DNA of 64,000 bases from assembly GCF_002080415.1 (NCBI RefSeq), contig NZ_CP020474.1, positions 2,431,501 through 2,495,500 of the forward strand, written 5' to 3'. This DNA comes from Roseovarius mucosus (GTDB taxonomy: Bacteria > Pseudomonadota > Alphaproteobacteria > Rhodobacterales > Rhodobacteraceae). The notes below the pieces were generated by a model. That model ran no database searches, was not told where the DNA came from, and saw only the letters and a list, made by a program, of their open reading frames with translations. Below, in pieces: positions 1 to 8,632 of the stretch. The translations under genes and the position numbers were made by a program. The first letter of the stretch is position 1. Each line of letters starts with the position of its first letter.

Positions 1-1
1 G

Positions 2-775
2 ACCATGGATATGCATATGTTTGGCGCGATGTATGCGCCGAATGATCGACTGACTCTGATGGCCATGCTGCCCTATATCACCAAGCAGATGAACCACATC
101 ACTTTTGCAGGCCCCGCCGGCACCACCCGTCTGGGCACATTCAAGAGCCAATCCGAAGGTTGGGGCGATCTCAAGGTCTCCGCGCTCTACGGGCTTGGGA
201 CTTGGGGCAATCACAAGCTGCACCTGAATTTCGGTGCCAGCCTGCCCACTGGCTCTACCACGGAGCAGGCAACAGTCCTCACCCCAACAGGGGCGTTCGC
301 GACAATGCGCATGCCCTACGGGATGCAGTTGGGTTCTGGCACCTTCGATCTCTTGCCCGGCATCACCTATAGCGCGCGGTCGGGCAATACCGGCTGGGGC
401 GCGCAACTGACTGGTGTGATCCGCACCGGCAAGAACAACGGCTACCATCTGGGCAACGAGATGGCGATGACCACATGGGCCAGCTATCAGCCCAAGCCGT
501 GGATCAGCCTGTCGGGCCGCATCGAGGCCAAAAGCGTGGGCGACATCAGCGGGCGCGATTCGCGCATGGTCGGCCCGTCGCCCACTCTCAATCCCGATAA
601 CTACGGCGGCGAAACGGTAACGCTCTATGCGGGCGTCAACCTTGTGGCGCAAAAGGGCGCGCTGCGCGGGCATCGTCTGGCGCTCGAGGTCGGCGCGCCG
701 GTCTATCAGGATCTGAACGGGCTTCAGCTTGAGACGGATTGGACCACGACACTGGGCTGGCAATACGCTTTCTAA
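2..775 (+). CDS. Outer-membrane beta-barrel protein, 3' part only
   Basis: The reading frame is open from the window edge, so the true N-terminus lies upstream; the Met codon at position 5 is probably internal. The visible 257 residues alternate short hydrophobic and polar stretches and end in Tyr-Ala-Phe, the terminal aromatic signature of outer-membrane barrels. Repeats of Gly, Thr, Trp and Tyr (for example WGAQLTGVIRTGK and TVTLYAGVNL) look like transmembrane beta-strands. It resembles the loosely defined transporter family related to the MetA pathway of phenol degradation. No substrate can be named. It is convergent with the hps operon and separated from it by a palindromic repeat. Confidence 0.55.
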   Translation, partial: TMDMHMFGAMYAPNDRLTLMAMLPYITKQMNHITFAGPAGTTRLGTFKSQSEGWGDLKVSALYGLGTWGNHKLHLNFGASLPTGSTTEQATVLTPTGAFATMRMPYGMQLGSGTFDLLPGITYSARSGNTGWGAQLTGVIRTGKNNGYHLGNEMAMTTWASYQPKPWISLSGRIEAKSVGDISGRDSRMVGPSPTLNPDNYGGETVTLYAGVNLVAQKGALRGHRLALEVGAPVYQDLNGLQLETDWTTTLGWQYAF

Positions 776-805
776 GCTGTGTTGCCTGTCATCGAAACGA
801 CACCC

Positions 806-867
806 GCCCCGGGCTTGACCCGGGACCTCGCCGATCCTGCGTAGAGGCCCCTAGTCAGGCCCGGGGC
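806..867. repeat. GC-rich palindromic repeat between convergent genes
   Basis: Perfect 9-bp inverted arms GCCCCGGGC (806-814) and GCCCGGGGC (859-867) flank a second local palindrome, CCCGGG-CTTGA-CCCGGG. The motif CCCCGGGCTTGACCCGGG is a common intergenic palindrome in Alphaproteobacteria. It sits between the 3' ends of two convergent genes and could act as a bidirectional terminator. Confidence 0.6.
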
Positions 868-916
868 GATGTGACCCCGATCAGACGCTCCAGCTCCAAG
901 TAACGCGGTGCGCGGT

Positions 917-2029
917 TCAGGCCGCGCGCCGCACACACTCTTGCAGGCCTGACATGCTCTTGCGCCCCAGTTGCGCCAGCGTCAGGCTCACCTCTTCGGT
1001 CATCACCTCCCAGAGCCGGTGCAGCCCCCGCTCGCCTCCCGCCGCCATGGCAAAAAGCAGGGGCCGCCCGAGAAAGGCAAAATTCGCCCCCATGGCATGT
1101 GCCTTGACGATATCCTCGCCCGACCGCAGCCCGGAATCGAAAAACAGCGGAAATTCCGGCCCAAGCGCCGCGCGCATCTCTGCCAGCATCAAAATAGGCT
1201 CCGGTGCGCCATCCAACTGCCGCCCGCCATGGCTGGAAACCTGTATCGCATCCACCCCAGCCGCACACAGCCGCACGGAATCCTCCACGTCCAGCACGCC
1301 CTTGATCACCAGCTTGCCGGGCCAGGCCGCGCGCAGCCGGTCAAGATAGGACCAATCCGCCGCCGCCCGGCTGGCGGTGCGGTCAAAACCACCCTGCCGG
1401 AAATTTGCCATCTCTGGCTTGCCATGCAGCAGCGTGCCCAGCGACCAGCGCGGATGCAGCGCGAAATCAACGAATTGCCGTGGTCCGATCTTGAACGGCA
1501 TCTTGAAGCCGTGGCGCAATTCGCGCGGGCGTCGCCCCACCTCAGGCACATCCAGCGTGACGACAAGGGTTTGATAGCCCGCCGCCCGCGCCCGCTCGAC
1601 CAGCGCCATGGTGCCGCTGCCATCACCACTGAAATAGAGCTGAAACCACGCATGCCCCTCGGCCACCTCGATCATCTGCTCCAGCGGGGTCGAGGCGACG
1701 GTTGAAACGCCCAAAGGCACGCGATCCCGCGCCGCCAGCCGCGCCAGCATGAGATCGGCCCCCGGCGTGCTCAGGTTGCACATCCCCATTGGCGTGATGC
1801 CAAAGGGCACGCGCGCCGCGTGCCCGAACACATTCAGCGACAAATCCCGCTTGGCCACATTGCACAGAACACGCGGCTTCAGCCGCAAATCCCGCAGCGC
1901 CGCACGATTGAGCGCCTCACCATGTTCTTCCCCCGCAGCGCCGTCGATATAATCGAACACCATCCACGGCAGACGTCGCCGCGCCAAACGGCGCGCATCC
2001 TCGGCGGAATGAATGGCATCGGCCCCCAT
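917..2029 (-). CDS. FMN-dependent alpha-hydroxy-acid dehydrogenase, last gene of the hps operon
   Basis: This 370-residue protein belongs to the LldD/glycolate oxidase TIM-barrel family, which oxidises an L-2-hydroxyacid to the 2-oxoacid using FMN. Visible family features are FDYIDGAAGEE near the N-terminus, PFGITPMGMCNL, LVIKGVLD, the catalytic His-Arg stretch SSHGGRQLD, and FDSGLRSGEDIVKA. The ATG at 2029 is chosen because AAGG precedes it and family similarity begins there; longer frames run into the upstream gene. It starts 8 bp after the stress-protein gene. From context, 2-sulfolactate oxidation to sulfopyruvate is a reasonable role (inference); plain L-lactate oxidation is the alternative. 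Confidence 0.85.
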   Translation of the reverse strand: MGADAIHSAEDARRLARRRLPWMVFDYIDGAAGEEHGEALNRAALRDLRLKPRVLCNVAKRDLSLNVFGHAARVPFGITPMGMCNLSTPGADLMLARLAARDRVPLGVSTVASTPLEQMIEVAEGHAWFQLYFSGDGSGTMALVERARAAGYQTLVVTLDVPEVGRRPRELRHGFKMPFKIGPRQFVDFALHPRWSLGTLLHGKPEMANFRQGGFDRTASRAAADWSYLDRLRAAWPGKLVIKGVLDVEDSVRLCAAGVDAIQVSSHGGRQLDGAPEPILMLAEMRAALGPEFPLFFDSGLRSGEDIVKAHAMGANFAFLGRPLLFAMAAGGERGLHRLWEVMTEEVSLTLAQLGRKSMSGLQECVRRAA

Positions 2030-2037
2030 CGCCTTAC

Positions 2038-2442
2038 CTAGCGCAGCACATGCACGGCGCAGGGCGCATGCCGCACCACCCGCGCCGCCGTCGAGCCCAA
2101 GAGAAAGTCGCTCAGCCCCGGTTTGTGCGACCCGACGATGATGCAATCCGCACCCTGCTTTTCGGCATAATCTGTAATCGCCCGTCCCGAATGACCGCGC
2201 AGCATCACAGGCGTCACGTCGGGCGCCCCCGCCACCCGCTCGGCCAATTGCGCCTGCGCGCGCTTATAGGCACCTTCGACCACCTCTTCATCCAGATAGG
2301 CCCGCACCGAGCCTTGGACCGGCTCATAGGCGTGCAGGGCGATGATCTCGCCCCCGTCAGCACGCAGCGCGCGGGCAACCTCCAACGCGCTTTCGCTGAT
2401 CCCGTGTTCCAGCGACAGGCCGACAATGATTTTGCGATACAT
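2038..2442 (-). CDS. Universal stress protein UspA family
   Basis: A single-domain Usp of 134 residues. It has the N-terminal beta-strand YRKIIVGLSLEHG and the C-terminal ATP-binding signature of the G-2x-G-9x-G-S/T type, seen as VGSHKPGLSDFLLGSTA followed by VVRHAPCAV. The ATG at 2442 is preferred over a GTG nine bases upstream because GAGGA then has about 9-nt spacing. It lies inside the DHPS operon, between the zinc dehydrogenase (15 bp) and the FMN dehydrogenase (8 bp), so it is probably co-transcribed. Such proteins bind ATP or act as small regulatory chaperones; a specific role here is unknown. Confidence 0.9.
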   Translation of the reverse strand: MYRKIIVGLSLEHGISESALEVARALRADGGEIIALHAYEPVQGSVRAYLDEEVVEGAYKRAQAQLAERVAGAPDVTPVMLRGHSGRAITDYAEKQGADCIIVGSHKPGLSDFLLGSTAARVVRHAPCAVHVLR

Positions 2443-2457
2443 GACGCTCACTCCTCT

Positions 2458-3441
2458 TCATGGGACAAGGATGATCTTGGGGCTGGTCACGCGCCCACCA
2501 CGAATATCGGCAAAGGCGCGCGCGCCATCGCTCAGCGCACGCTCCTCCACCCAGTCGAGCGCGCCCAGACGCCCGTCGAACATCGCCTGCGCACAATCGC
2601 GGAAATCCTGCGCGGTATAGGTATAGGTGCCGATAAAGGTGATCTCTTGCAGCGTCATGCGCCGGATATCGAGGCCGCCGGTGGATTGCCCCAAACCGAT
2701 ATGCGCGATCACCCCACCGGGCCGCGCATGGGCAGAGGCCTGCGCGCGCGTGGCCTCATAGCCCACGCCATCGACCACGATGTCGAACTGTTCGGACGGG
2801 TCCAGCGCATCGGGCGCAATCGCCTTTTGGTCGCATCGCAGGTCCAGAAACGCCCGCCGTGCGGCATGCGGCTCAACCATCGTGACATCCGCAATGCCCT
2901 GCGCCGTAAGGCTCAGCGCGGCACCCAGACCAATCGCACCACCGCCCAGCACCAACGCGCGCTGCGCACCCTCACCCAAAACTGCACGGCCCAGCCGCAC
3001 GCCATGCCAGCCGCAGGCAATCGGTTCGGCCAGCGCCGCTTGATGCGTGGTCATATGCTCGGGCACCGCCACAAGATTGCGCTCTGGCATCGCCAAAAGC
3101 CCGGCAAACGCCCCCTCGCGCGGTGGCATGGAAATGATCTGGCGTGTGCTGCACAGGTTATCGCGCCCCGACCGGCAGGCAGGGCAGGTGCCGCATGTCA
3201 CCAGCGGATTGACTGTCACGCGCGCGCCCGTCATGGCCCCGCTCAGCACCACACCCGCCGCCTCATGCCCCAGCACCAGCGGCGCGGGGCGGCGGTCATC
3301 ATGGCCCAGATAGGCGTGCATATCTGATCCGCAAATGCCCACGCTCTCAACCCGGATCAGCGCCTCACCCTCCTGCGGCACCGGGTCCGCCATCTCGCGA
3401 TAGTCGAGCGCCTCTGGCCCGGTATAGACTAAAGCCTTCAT
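2458..3441 (-). CDS. hpsP: Zinc-dependent alcohol dehydrogenase, HpsP-like
   Basis: A 327-residue medium-chain dehydrogenase. Catalytic zinc ligands lie in GICGSDMH and GHEAAG. The structural-zinc lobe has four cysteines (CGTCPACRSGRDNLC), and the NAD site is VLGGGAIGLGAALSL. In the known DHPS pathway HpsO and HpsP interconvert the DHPS enantiomers through a 2-keto intermediate so that HpsN can use both. The ATG at 3441 overlaps the upstream SDR stop by 4 bp (ATGA), so translation is coupled. Longer frames lack similarity. Sequence alone could also fit sorbitol, idonate or galactitol dehydrogenase; the assignment rests on gene order. Confidence 0.7.
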   Translation of the reverse strand: MKALVYTGPEALDYREMADPVPQEGEALIRVESVGICGSDMHAYLGHDDRRPAPLVLGHEAAGVVLSGAMTGARVTVNPLVTCGTCPACRSGRDNLCSTRQIISMPPREGAFAGLLAMPERNLVAVPEHMTTHQAALAEPIACGWHGVRLGRAVLGEGAQRALVLGGGAIGLGAALSLTAQGIADVTMVEPHAARRAFLDLRCDQKAIAPDALDPSEQFDIVVDGVGYEATRAQASAHARPGGVIAHIGLGQSTGGLDIRRMTLQEITFIGTYTYTAQDFRDCAQAMFDGRLGALDWVEERALSDGARAFADIRGGRVTSPKIILVP

Positions 3442-4196
3442 TTTGCGGTGAATCCTCCGTCCAGCATCAGGATTTGGCCGGTGACATAATTCGATGCATC
3501 CGAGCACAGGAACAGCAGCGGCCCATCCATATCCTCCGGCTCGCCATTGCGCCCGATGCAGGTCTGCGCCGCATTGCGCGCGGCGCGCTCTGGGTCATTG
3601 AACACCGGCGCTGTCAGCTCTGTGCGCACAAAGCCGGGGGCCAGCGCGTTGACGTTGATGCCCCCCGGCGACCATGCCTCGGCCATAGCGCGGGTCATCT
3701 GCGCCACGCCGCCCTTGCTGGCCCCATAGGCGATGCCCCCCGGAAAGGCGCGGAAAGATTGCAGCGACGCGAAATTGACAATCCTTCCCCAGCCGCGCGC
3801 GCGCATCGCGGGCACAAGGTGCTGGCTCAGGAAAAACGGCGCGGTGAGGTTAAGCGCCAATGTCACATCCCAGCCTTCGGGCGTCACGTCATCTGCCACC
3901 TGCCGCGTGTTGATGCCCGCCGCGTGGATCACAATGTCGGGCGCGCCAAACGGCTCTGATGCGCGCCGCGCCAGATCGGCCAGACCGTCGCGATCCGCCA
4001 GATCATGCGCGATCACGGCCCCATTTGCGCCCACCTCTGCCTGCCATCCCGCCAGCGCATCGGCACGGCGGGCCACACCCACCACGCGCGCGCCGCGCAT
4101 CGCCAGCACCGTCGCCGCGCGCCGCCCAAGGCCAGCACTCGCCCCGGTCACCAGCGCCACGCGCCCCGCGATGTCAAATAGCCCCCGTTCAGCCAT
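3438..4196 (-). CDS. hpsO: Short-chain dehydrogenase, HpsO-like
   Basis: A classical SDR of 252 residues. It has the Rossmann motif TGASAGLGRRAA (about 17-28), the HAAG segment, the catalytic Ser in VNFASLQS, the YGASK tetrad residues, and C-terminal LFLCSDASNYVTGQILMLDG. It overlaps hpsN by 8 bp upstream and hpsP by 4 bp downstream, so the three dehydrogenases are translationally linked. In the known route HpsO oxidises or reduces C2 of dihydroxypropanesulfonate. By sequence alone it is a gluconate 5-dehydrogenase-like SDR; the DHPS role comes from the conserved hpsN-hpsO-hpsP order. Confidence 0.7.
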   Translation of the reverse strand: MAERGLFDIAGRVALVTGASAGLGRRAATVLAMRGARVVGVARRADALAGWQAEVGANGAVIAHDLADRDGLADLARRASEPFGAPDIVIHAAGINTRQVADDVTPEGWDVTLALNLTAPFFLSQHLVPAMRARGWGRIVNFASLQSFRAFPGGIAYGASKGGVAQMTRAMAEAWSPGGINVNALAPGFVRTELTAPVFNDPERAARNAAQTCIGRNGEPEDMDGPLLFLCSDASNYVTGQILMLDGGFTAK

Positions 4197-5496
4197 TGGC
4201 GGTCAGGTCAAAGGTTTCATCGGGGAAATACTTGCGCAGGCGAATATCGGCGGTGCGGGCATGCCCCTCCATCCCTTCCAGCCGCGAAATGCGCGCGGTG
4301 GCCTCGGCCACGGGCTTAGCCCCCTCGCGGGTGGCGCGCTGCCAAGTGACAATCTTCATGTATTTATGCACGCTCAGACCGCCGGTATAGCTGGCCGCGC
4401 CAGAGGTAGGCAGCACGTGATTGGTGCCCGATGCCTTGTCGCCAAAGGCGACCGTGGTTTCTTCGCCAAGGAACAAAGACCCATAACAGGTCAACCGCCC
4501 CAGCCACCAATCCAGATCCTCGGCCTGCACCGTCAGATGCTCGGGCGCGTAATCGTCCGAGGTGGCCGCCATTTCCTCGCGATCCGCGCAGAGGATCACC
4601 TCGGCATAGTCACGCCACGCGGCGGCGGCATTATCGCGATTGACCTCGGGCAGATCGGCGATCAGGTCCGGCACAAGGCGCATGACCTCTTCCGCCAGCG
4701 GGCGATGATCCGTCACCAGCCAGACGGGCGAGTTATAGCCATGCTCCGCTTGCCCGACCAGATCGGTCGCCACCACCATTGCATCAGCCGTCGCATCCGC
4801 CAGAACAAGGCTGTCGGTCGGCCCAGCGATCATGTCGATGCCAACGCGGCCAAAAAGGATGCGCTTGGCCTCGGCCACGAACTGATTGCCGGGGCCGACA
4901 AGGATGTTCGCCTTAGGAAGCCCAAAGAGGCCGAATGTCATCGCCGCAACACCCTGCACGCCGCCCATGGCCATGATCACATCCGCGCCGCAGACATGCG
5001 CCGCATAGATAATGGCCGGGGCCACGCCCACACCGGGACGGGGTGGGGAACAGGCCACGATATGCTGGCACCCTGCCACCTTGGCGGTGGTCACGGTCAT
5101 GATCGCGCTCGCGATATGGCTATAGCGCCCGCCCGGCACGTAACAGCCTGCCGCATGGACCGGAATGCTCTTTTGCCCGGCAATCAGCCCCGGCACCACT
5201 TCGATCTCGATGTCACGCAAGGTTTCGCGCTGGGCCTCTGCAAAGCGGCGCACATTGGCATGGGCAAACTCGATATCCCGCTTGAGCTTGTCCGGCACGA
5301 GCGCTGTCGCAGCGGCAATCTCTTCCGGTGTCAGGATGATATTGCCCTCATAGCGGTCAAATTTGGCGGCATAGTCCATCGCGACCTTGTCACCGCCCGC
5401 TTCGATATCGGCCAGAATCCCTTGCACGGTCTCATGCACGTCACTGGCGTGCGAGGTTGAGGTCAGGGTTGCTTTCTTCAGGTATTCACGGGTCAT
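4189..5496 (-). CDS. hpsN: HisD-family sulfopropanediol 3-dehydrogenase, HpsN-like
   Basis: A 435-residue member of the histidinol dehydrogenase fold. The HisD zinc ligands are kept as Gln249 and His252 (VGQAEHGY), Asp353 (FGDKASG) and His412 (EGHARTA). The catalytic pair is Glu319-His320 (APEHL). Residues that bind the imidazole substrate differ in setting: SGTNHVLPT and a C-terminal EGHARTADIRLRKYF replace the usual HisD tail. There are no his neighbours. It lies between a TRAP transporter and an SDR plus zinc dehydrogenase, the arrangement of hpsN, whose enzyme oxidises DHPS by two steps to (R)-sulfolactate with NAD+. It starts 10 bp after the transporter gene. Confidence 0.8.
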   Translation of the reverse strand: MTREYLKKATLTSTSHASDVHETVQGILADIEAGGDKVAMDYAAKFDRYEGNIILTPEEIAAATALVPDKLKRDIEFAHANVRRFAEAQRETLRDIEIEVVPGLIAGQKSIPVHAAGCYVPGGRYSHIASAIMTVTTAKVAGCQHIVACSPPRPGVGVAPAIIYAAHVCGADVIMAMGGVQGVAAMTFGLFGLPKANILVGPGNQFVAEAKRILFGRVGIDMIAGPTDSLVLADATADAMVVATDLVGQAEHGYNSPVWLVTDHRPLAEEVMRLVPDLIADLPEVNRDNAAAAWRDYAEVILCADREEMAATSDDYAPEHLTVQAEDLDWWLGRLTCYGSLFLGEETTVAFGDKASGTNHVLPTSGAASYTGGLSVHKYMKIVTWQRATREGAKPVAEATARISRLEGMEGHARTADIRLRKYFPDETFDLTANG

Positions 5497-5505
5497 GGTA
5501 GGGTC

Positions 5506-6831
5506 CTATTTGTAGACATCGGGAAGCATCGTGGTCGAAATCGCCGGGACATAGGCAATCAGCAGCACCACGATGAGCATGAAGAACACGAACGGCACGG
5601 CACGCCATGCAATCCGCAGGATGGATTCGCCGGTGATGCCCGACACGACAAAGAGGTTGAGGCCAAGCGGCGGCGTGATGAATCCCACACCCAAGGCGGT
5701 GATCATCATGATGCAGAACTGAATCTCGTTCATGCCGATATTGTCGGCCAGCGGTTTCAGAATGGGCGCGAGGATGACGATATTGGGCGTCGTCTCCATC
5801 ACGCAGCCCGCCGCGATCAGGATCAGGATCATCAAAAGAATGAGCGTGGCCGGATCATCGGTCAATCCCGTCACCGCCGTTACAAACCCCTGCGGCACGC
5901 CCATGATCGCCAATGCCTGCGCCAAGGGCAGGGAAAAGGCGATGATGGGCAGGATCACCCCGTTGACCTTGGCCGAACTGATCAGCATGGCCGGAAAATC
6001 CGCCAGCTTGAGCGTGCCAAGGATAAAGCCAAGGATCACCGTGACAATGACCGCAGTCGCGCCCGCCTCGGTCGGCGTCAGCCGCCCCGAAAAGATGCCG
6101 TAAAAGATGATCCCCGGCACGATAAAGGCATACCAGCCCGACGCCAGCGCACGGCCCAGATTGGCGAAATACTCGCCAAACCCGACATTGCCGCCGCCCT
6201 CATAGCCATAGATACGATTGACCACGATATTGGTGATCAGGATCGACACAAGGATCAGCATCCCCGGAATAAGCGCCGCCATAAAGAGCGTCGAGGCCGA
6301 GATGCCCAAGACCAGACCGATGATGATATAGGCAATCGACGGTGGGATAAGGATGCCGGTACAGGCCCCCGCCGCCACCAGCGCACAGGCATAGGGGCGC
6401 GGATAGCCCGATTCCACCAGCCGGTCGATGGTCATCCGCCCCACCGCTGCAGCGCCCGCCGCATCCGATCCCGAGATGGCCGAGAACATGCCGCAGACAA
6501 GCACCGTGGCAGAGCCGAAACCGCCCTTGGCAAACTGTGTCAGCGCCTCCGCCACATTCAGAAACTTGCGACTGAGCCCGGTTCGCACCAGCACATCACC
6601 CGTCAGGATAAAGAGCGGTACCGCCGTCAGCGCAAAGGCGTCGATCCCGTCAAACAGGCTCTCCCCCACAAGGCTGAGCGGAAGCGCGCCCGACCACATC
6701 AGCATGACAATCGCCGCCGATCCAATCGCCGCCCAGACCGGCACAGCCAGCGCCACCAGCACCACGAATAGGATCACCGGCCCGTAAAAATCCCAGCCCA
6801 GATCGACGGTTTGCGAGAATGTATTCCACAT
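5506..6831 (-). CDS. hpsM: TRAP transporter large permease (DctM), HpsM-like
   Basis: This 441-residue, very hydrophobic protein has about 11-13 membrane segments and DctM family marks: AVPLFILTGDVLVRTGLS, GMFSAISGSDAAGAAAVG, IPPSIAYIIIG, and FITPPLGLNLFVVSGITGE near the C-terminus. It is the channel subunit of a sodium-driven, binding-protein-dependent importer. It lies 12 bp after the small permease and 10 bp before hpsN. A good GAGGGG Shine-Dalgarno precedes ATG 6831. The substrate is inferred as DHPS because the three TRAP genes are fused in order to hpsN, hpsO and hpsP. Confidence 0.85.
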   Translation of the reverse strand: MWNTFSQTVDLGWDFYGPVILFVVLVALAVPVWAAIGSAAIVMLMWSGALPLSLVGESLFDGIDAFALTAVPLFILTGDVLVRTGLSRKFLNVAEALTQFAKGGFGSATVLVCGMFSAISGSDAAGAAAVGRMTIDRLVESGYPRPYACALVAAGACTGILIPPSIAYIIIGLVLGISASTLFMAALIPGMLILVSILITNIVVNRIYGYEGGGNVGFGEYFANLGRALASGWYAFIVPGIIFYGIFSGRLTPTEAGATAVIVTVILGFILGTLKLADFPAMLISSAKVNGVILPIIAFSLPLAQALAIMGVPQGFVTAVTGLTDDPATLILLMILILIAAGCVMETTPNIVILAPILKPLADNIGMNEIQFCIMMITALGVGFITPPLGLNLFVVSGITGESILRIAWRAVPFVFFMLIVVLLIAYVPAISTTMLPDVYK

Positions 6832-6843
6832 GACGCGCGCCCC

Positions 6844-7350
6844 TCAATCAAACAGCTGATTGCCTTCGTGAACGGGTGTTCCGTCACGAAGGGCGCGCAC
6901 GTCGCGCAAGAAGGATTGCACGAGCCGCAAAAGCATCAGGCCAAAGCCCACCGGCACCGCCAAGAGGAACCACACCATCGACACCCGCAACCCGGCACTG
7001 ACCGAGCCGAACTTGGCCGAAACCAGCACCGTCTCCCACGACCAGTAAAGCGCGACAACTGCCACCGCTGCCATCACCAGATCGCCCAAGATATACAGCG
7101 CCGCCTTTAGGCGTGGCCCCACGTAATGCATGATCACGTCGATGCGGATATGCGCGCGCTCGCGCACCGCCGCCGCCGCCCCGATCCACGCCAGATAGAT
7201 GAAAGCATAGCGCACGATCTCTTCGCCCCAGACCGAGGAATAGGCGAATACCTCGCGCCGGATCACCTCGATCGCCATGGTGACGACAAGCATCATGTAA
7301 AAGATCAGAAGCGCCCATCGCTCCAGATTGCGGTCCAGTGTGCTGAGCAT
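6844..7350 (-). CDS. hpsL: TRAP transporter small permease (DctQ), HpsL-like
   Basis: A 168-residue protein with four predicted membrane helices, typical of DctQ. Family-like stretches are EVIRREVFAYSSVWGEEIVRYAFIYLA, AAAVRERAHIRIDV and, near the end, MLLRLVQSFLRDV. It partners the DctM subunit encoded 12 bp downstream. The start ATG at 7350 has GGAGAGG six bases upstream. It is separated from the binding-protein gene by 108 bp holding a strong hairpin, so permease transcripts may be less abundant than binding-protein transcripts. Confidence 0.88.
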   Translation of the reverse strand: MLSTLDRNLERWALLIFYMMLVVTMAIEVIRREVFAYSSVWGEEIVRYAFIYLAWIGAAAAVRERAHIRIDVIMHYVGPRLKAALYILGDLVMAAVAVVALYWSWETVLVSAKFGSVSAGLRVSMVWFLLAVPVGFGLMLLRLVQSFLRDVRALRDGTPVHEGNQLFD

Positions 7351-7418
7351 GTCAAACCTCTCCGGTTCAGCGCACGCAGGTAGCGGCCCTGTCCCTATCG
7401 TTAGCGTCGTTGCAAAGG

Positions 7419-7447
7419 CCGGGCGCGGCGGTCACGCGCGCGCCCGG
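7419..7447 (-). terminator. GC-rich hairpin between TRAP binding-protein and permease genes
   Basis: Perfect 9-bp arms CCGGGCGCG (7419-7427) and CGCGCCCGG (7439-7447) with an 11-nt loop lie 12 bp past the stop of the binding-protein gene. There is no clear T-run on the minus strand, so partial attenuation or 3'-end protection of the upstream message is more likely than full termination. Confidence 0.6.
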
Positions 7448-7458
7448 TCGGTCACGGC

Positions 7459-8607
7459 TCAGGCGTCGTGGACGTAGAATTTGCCCTGCGTGCCAGCGGC
7501 TTCGACCAGCTTGTCAAAGGTCTCCATCGACCCGGCCAACTCGGTCTTGAAGCTGTCCCACTCAGAGCGCTGATAGCCCACCGTGTCCTGCCATTCCGCC
7601 AGTTGATCGGCGCTCAGCGAATGGAATTCCACACCCGACTTGGCCATTTCAGCCATGGCAAAGGTCCGCGACGACGGCACCTTGGCAAGGTTCTGATGGA
7701 AGCTCATTTCAGAGGCCCATTCAATCGCCTCCTGCACATCGCTGGACAGGGTGTTGTACCATTCGAGGTTGCAGGCATAGGTTTGGCTGTCCGGCACCGC
7801 TTGGGTAAAGGTGACGTGGCTCAGAATATCCTTGAAGCCAAAGGCATAGAGCGCGCCCACCGCCGGGTCGAGCGCATCGGCCACACCCTGTTTGATCGCC
7901 GAAGGCGTTTCACCCCACGCGACCGGCGTCGGATTGGCCCCGCCCATGCGATAGAACTGTTGCAGCATCTGCGAACCGGGCACCCGGAACTTGACCCCCT
8001 GCAAATCCGCAGGCGTCATGATCGGGCCACCGCCGCCCTTACGCACGGCCATCACACGCGGGTCGATGCAGAAATAGAACATCGGCTTAAAGCCACGCGC
8101 CTCGACCAGCGCATTCACCTCGGTCTTCCAGATGTCAGAGGTCACAAGATTGACGAACCGCTGATTGGCCCCGCAGAAATAGGGCATGTTGATCAGATCC
8201 ACCGCCGGGGCGAAGGGGGCAAAATTCGAAAGCGAGAATTGCCCCGCATTGATCGTGCCGCCCTGCACCTTTTGCGCCAGCGCCGACCCCACACCCAACT
8301 GCCCGCCGGGCGCGAGCTTGACATAGATCTTGCCGTTCGAGGCGTTTTGCAGGTTCTCTTTCACATCGAGCTGCATCATCGGATAGCTGCGCGTGGTGCC
8401 GATCACATATTCCGTGGCCAGCGTCATCACATGCTCTGCCGCCGCTTCGCGCTCGCGCTCTTCATTGGCGGTCTGTGCGCTCGCTTCGGATGACCAGAGC
8501 GTGCCCGCCGCCGCCGCGACAACCGCCGCGGTAAAGCTGCCGGTGGTGGCCAGTTTCAGAAAATTGCGCCGCTCTTCGGACGCAAGTTCTTTTGCTTCTT
8601 CAGTCAT
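7459..8607 (-). CDS. hpsK: TRAP solute-binding protein (DctP) with Tat signal, HpsK-like
   Basis: A 382-residue periplasmic binding protein. The N-terminus carries a twin-arginine motif, ERRNFLKLA, followed by a hydrophobic stretch and an ASAQT cleavage-like site (about residue 45), so export by Tat is expected. The DctP fold is recognised from LAPGGQLGVGSALAQKVQ, GVKFRVPGSQ and PTPVAWGETPSAIKQGVADA, the region with the ligand-binding Arg. A GGAGGAG Shine-Dalgarno precedes ATG 8607. It is the second gene of the operon, after a 59-residue membrane protein. The DHPS ligand is inferred from the operon, not seen in the protein. Confidence 0.85.
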   Translation of the reverse strand: MTEEAKELASEERRNFLKLATTGSFTAAVVAAAAGTLWSSEASAQTANEEREREAAAEHVMTLATEYVIGTTRSYPMMQLDVKENLQNASNGKIYVKLAPGGQLGVGSALAQKVQGGTINAGQFSLSNFAPFAPAVDLINMPYFCGANQRFVNLVTSDIWKTEVNALVEARGFKPMFYFCIDPRVMAVRKGGGGPIMTPADLQGVKFRVPGSQMLQQFYRMGGANPTPVAWGETPSAIKQGVADALDPAVGALYAFGFKDILSHVTFTQAVPDSQTYACNLEWYNTLSSDVQEAIEWASEMSFHQNLAKVPSSRTFAMAEMAKSGVEFHSLSADQLAEWQDTVGYQRSEWDSFKTELAGSMETFDKLVEAAGTQGKFYVHDA

Positions 8608-8632
8608 TCTTGTCTCCTCCCTGAGATCTGAT

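Noticed and set aside
4189..5496. Reading the HisD-family gene as histidinol dehydrogenase (hisD)
   Set aside because: There are no his neighbours, and it is sandwiched between a TRAP importer and the SDR/zinc-dehydrogenase pair of the hps order.
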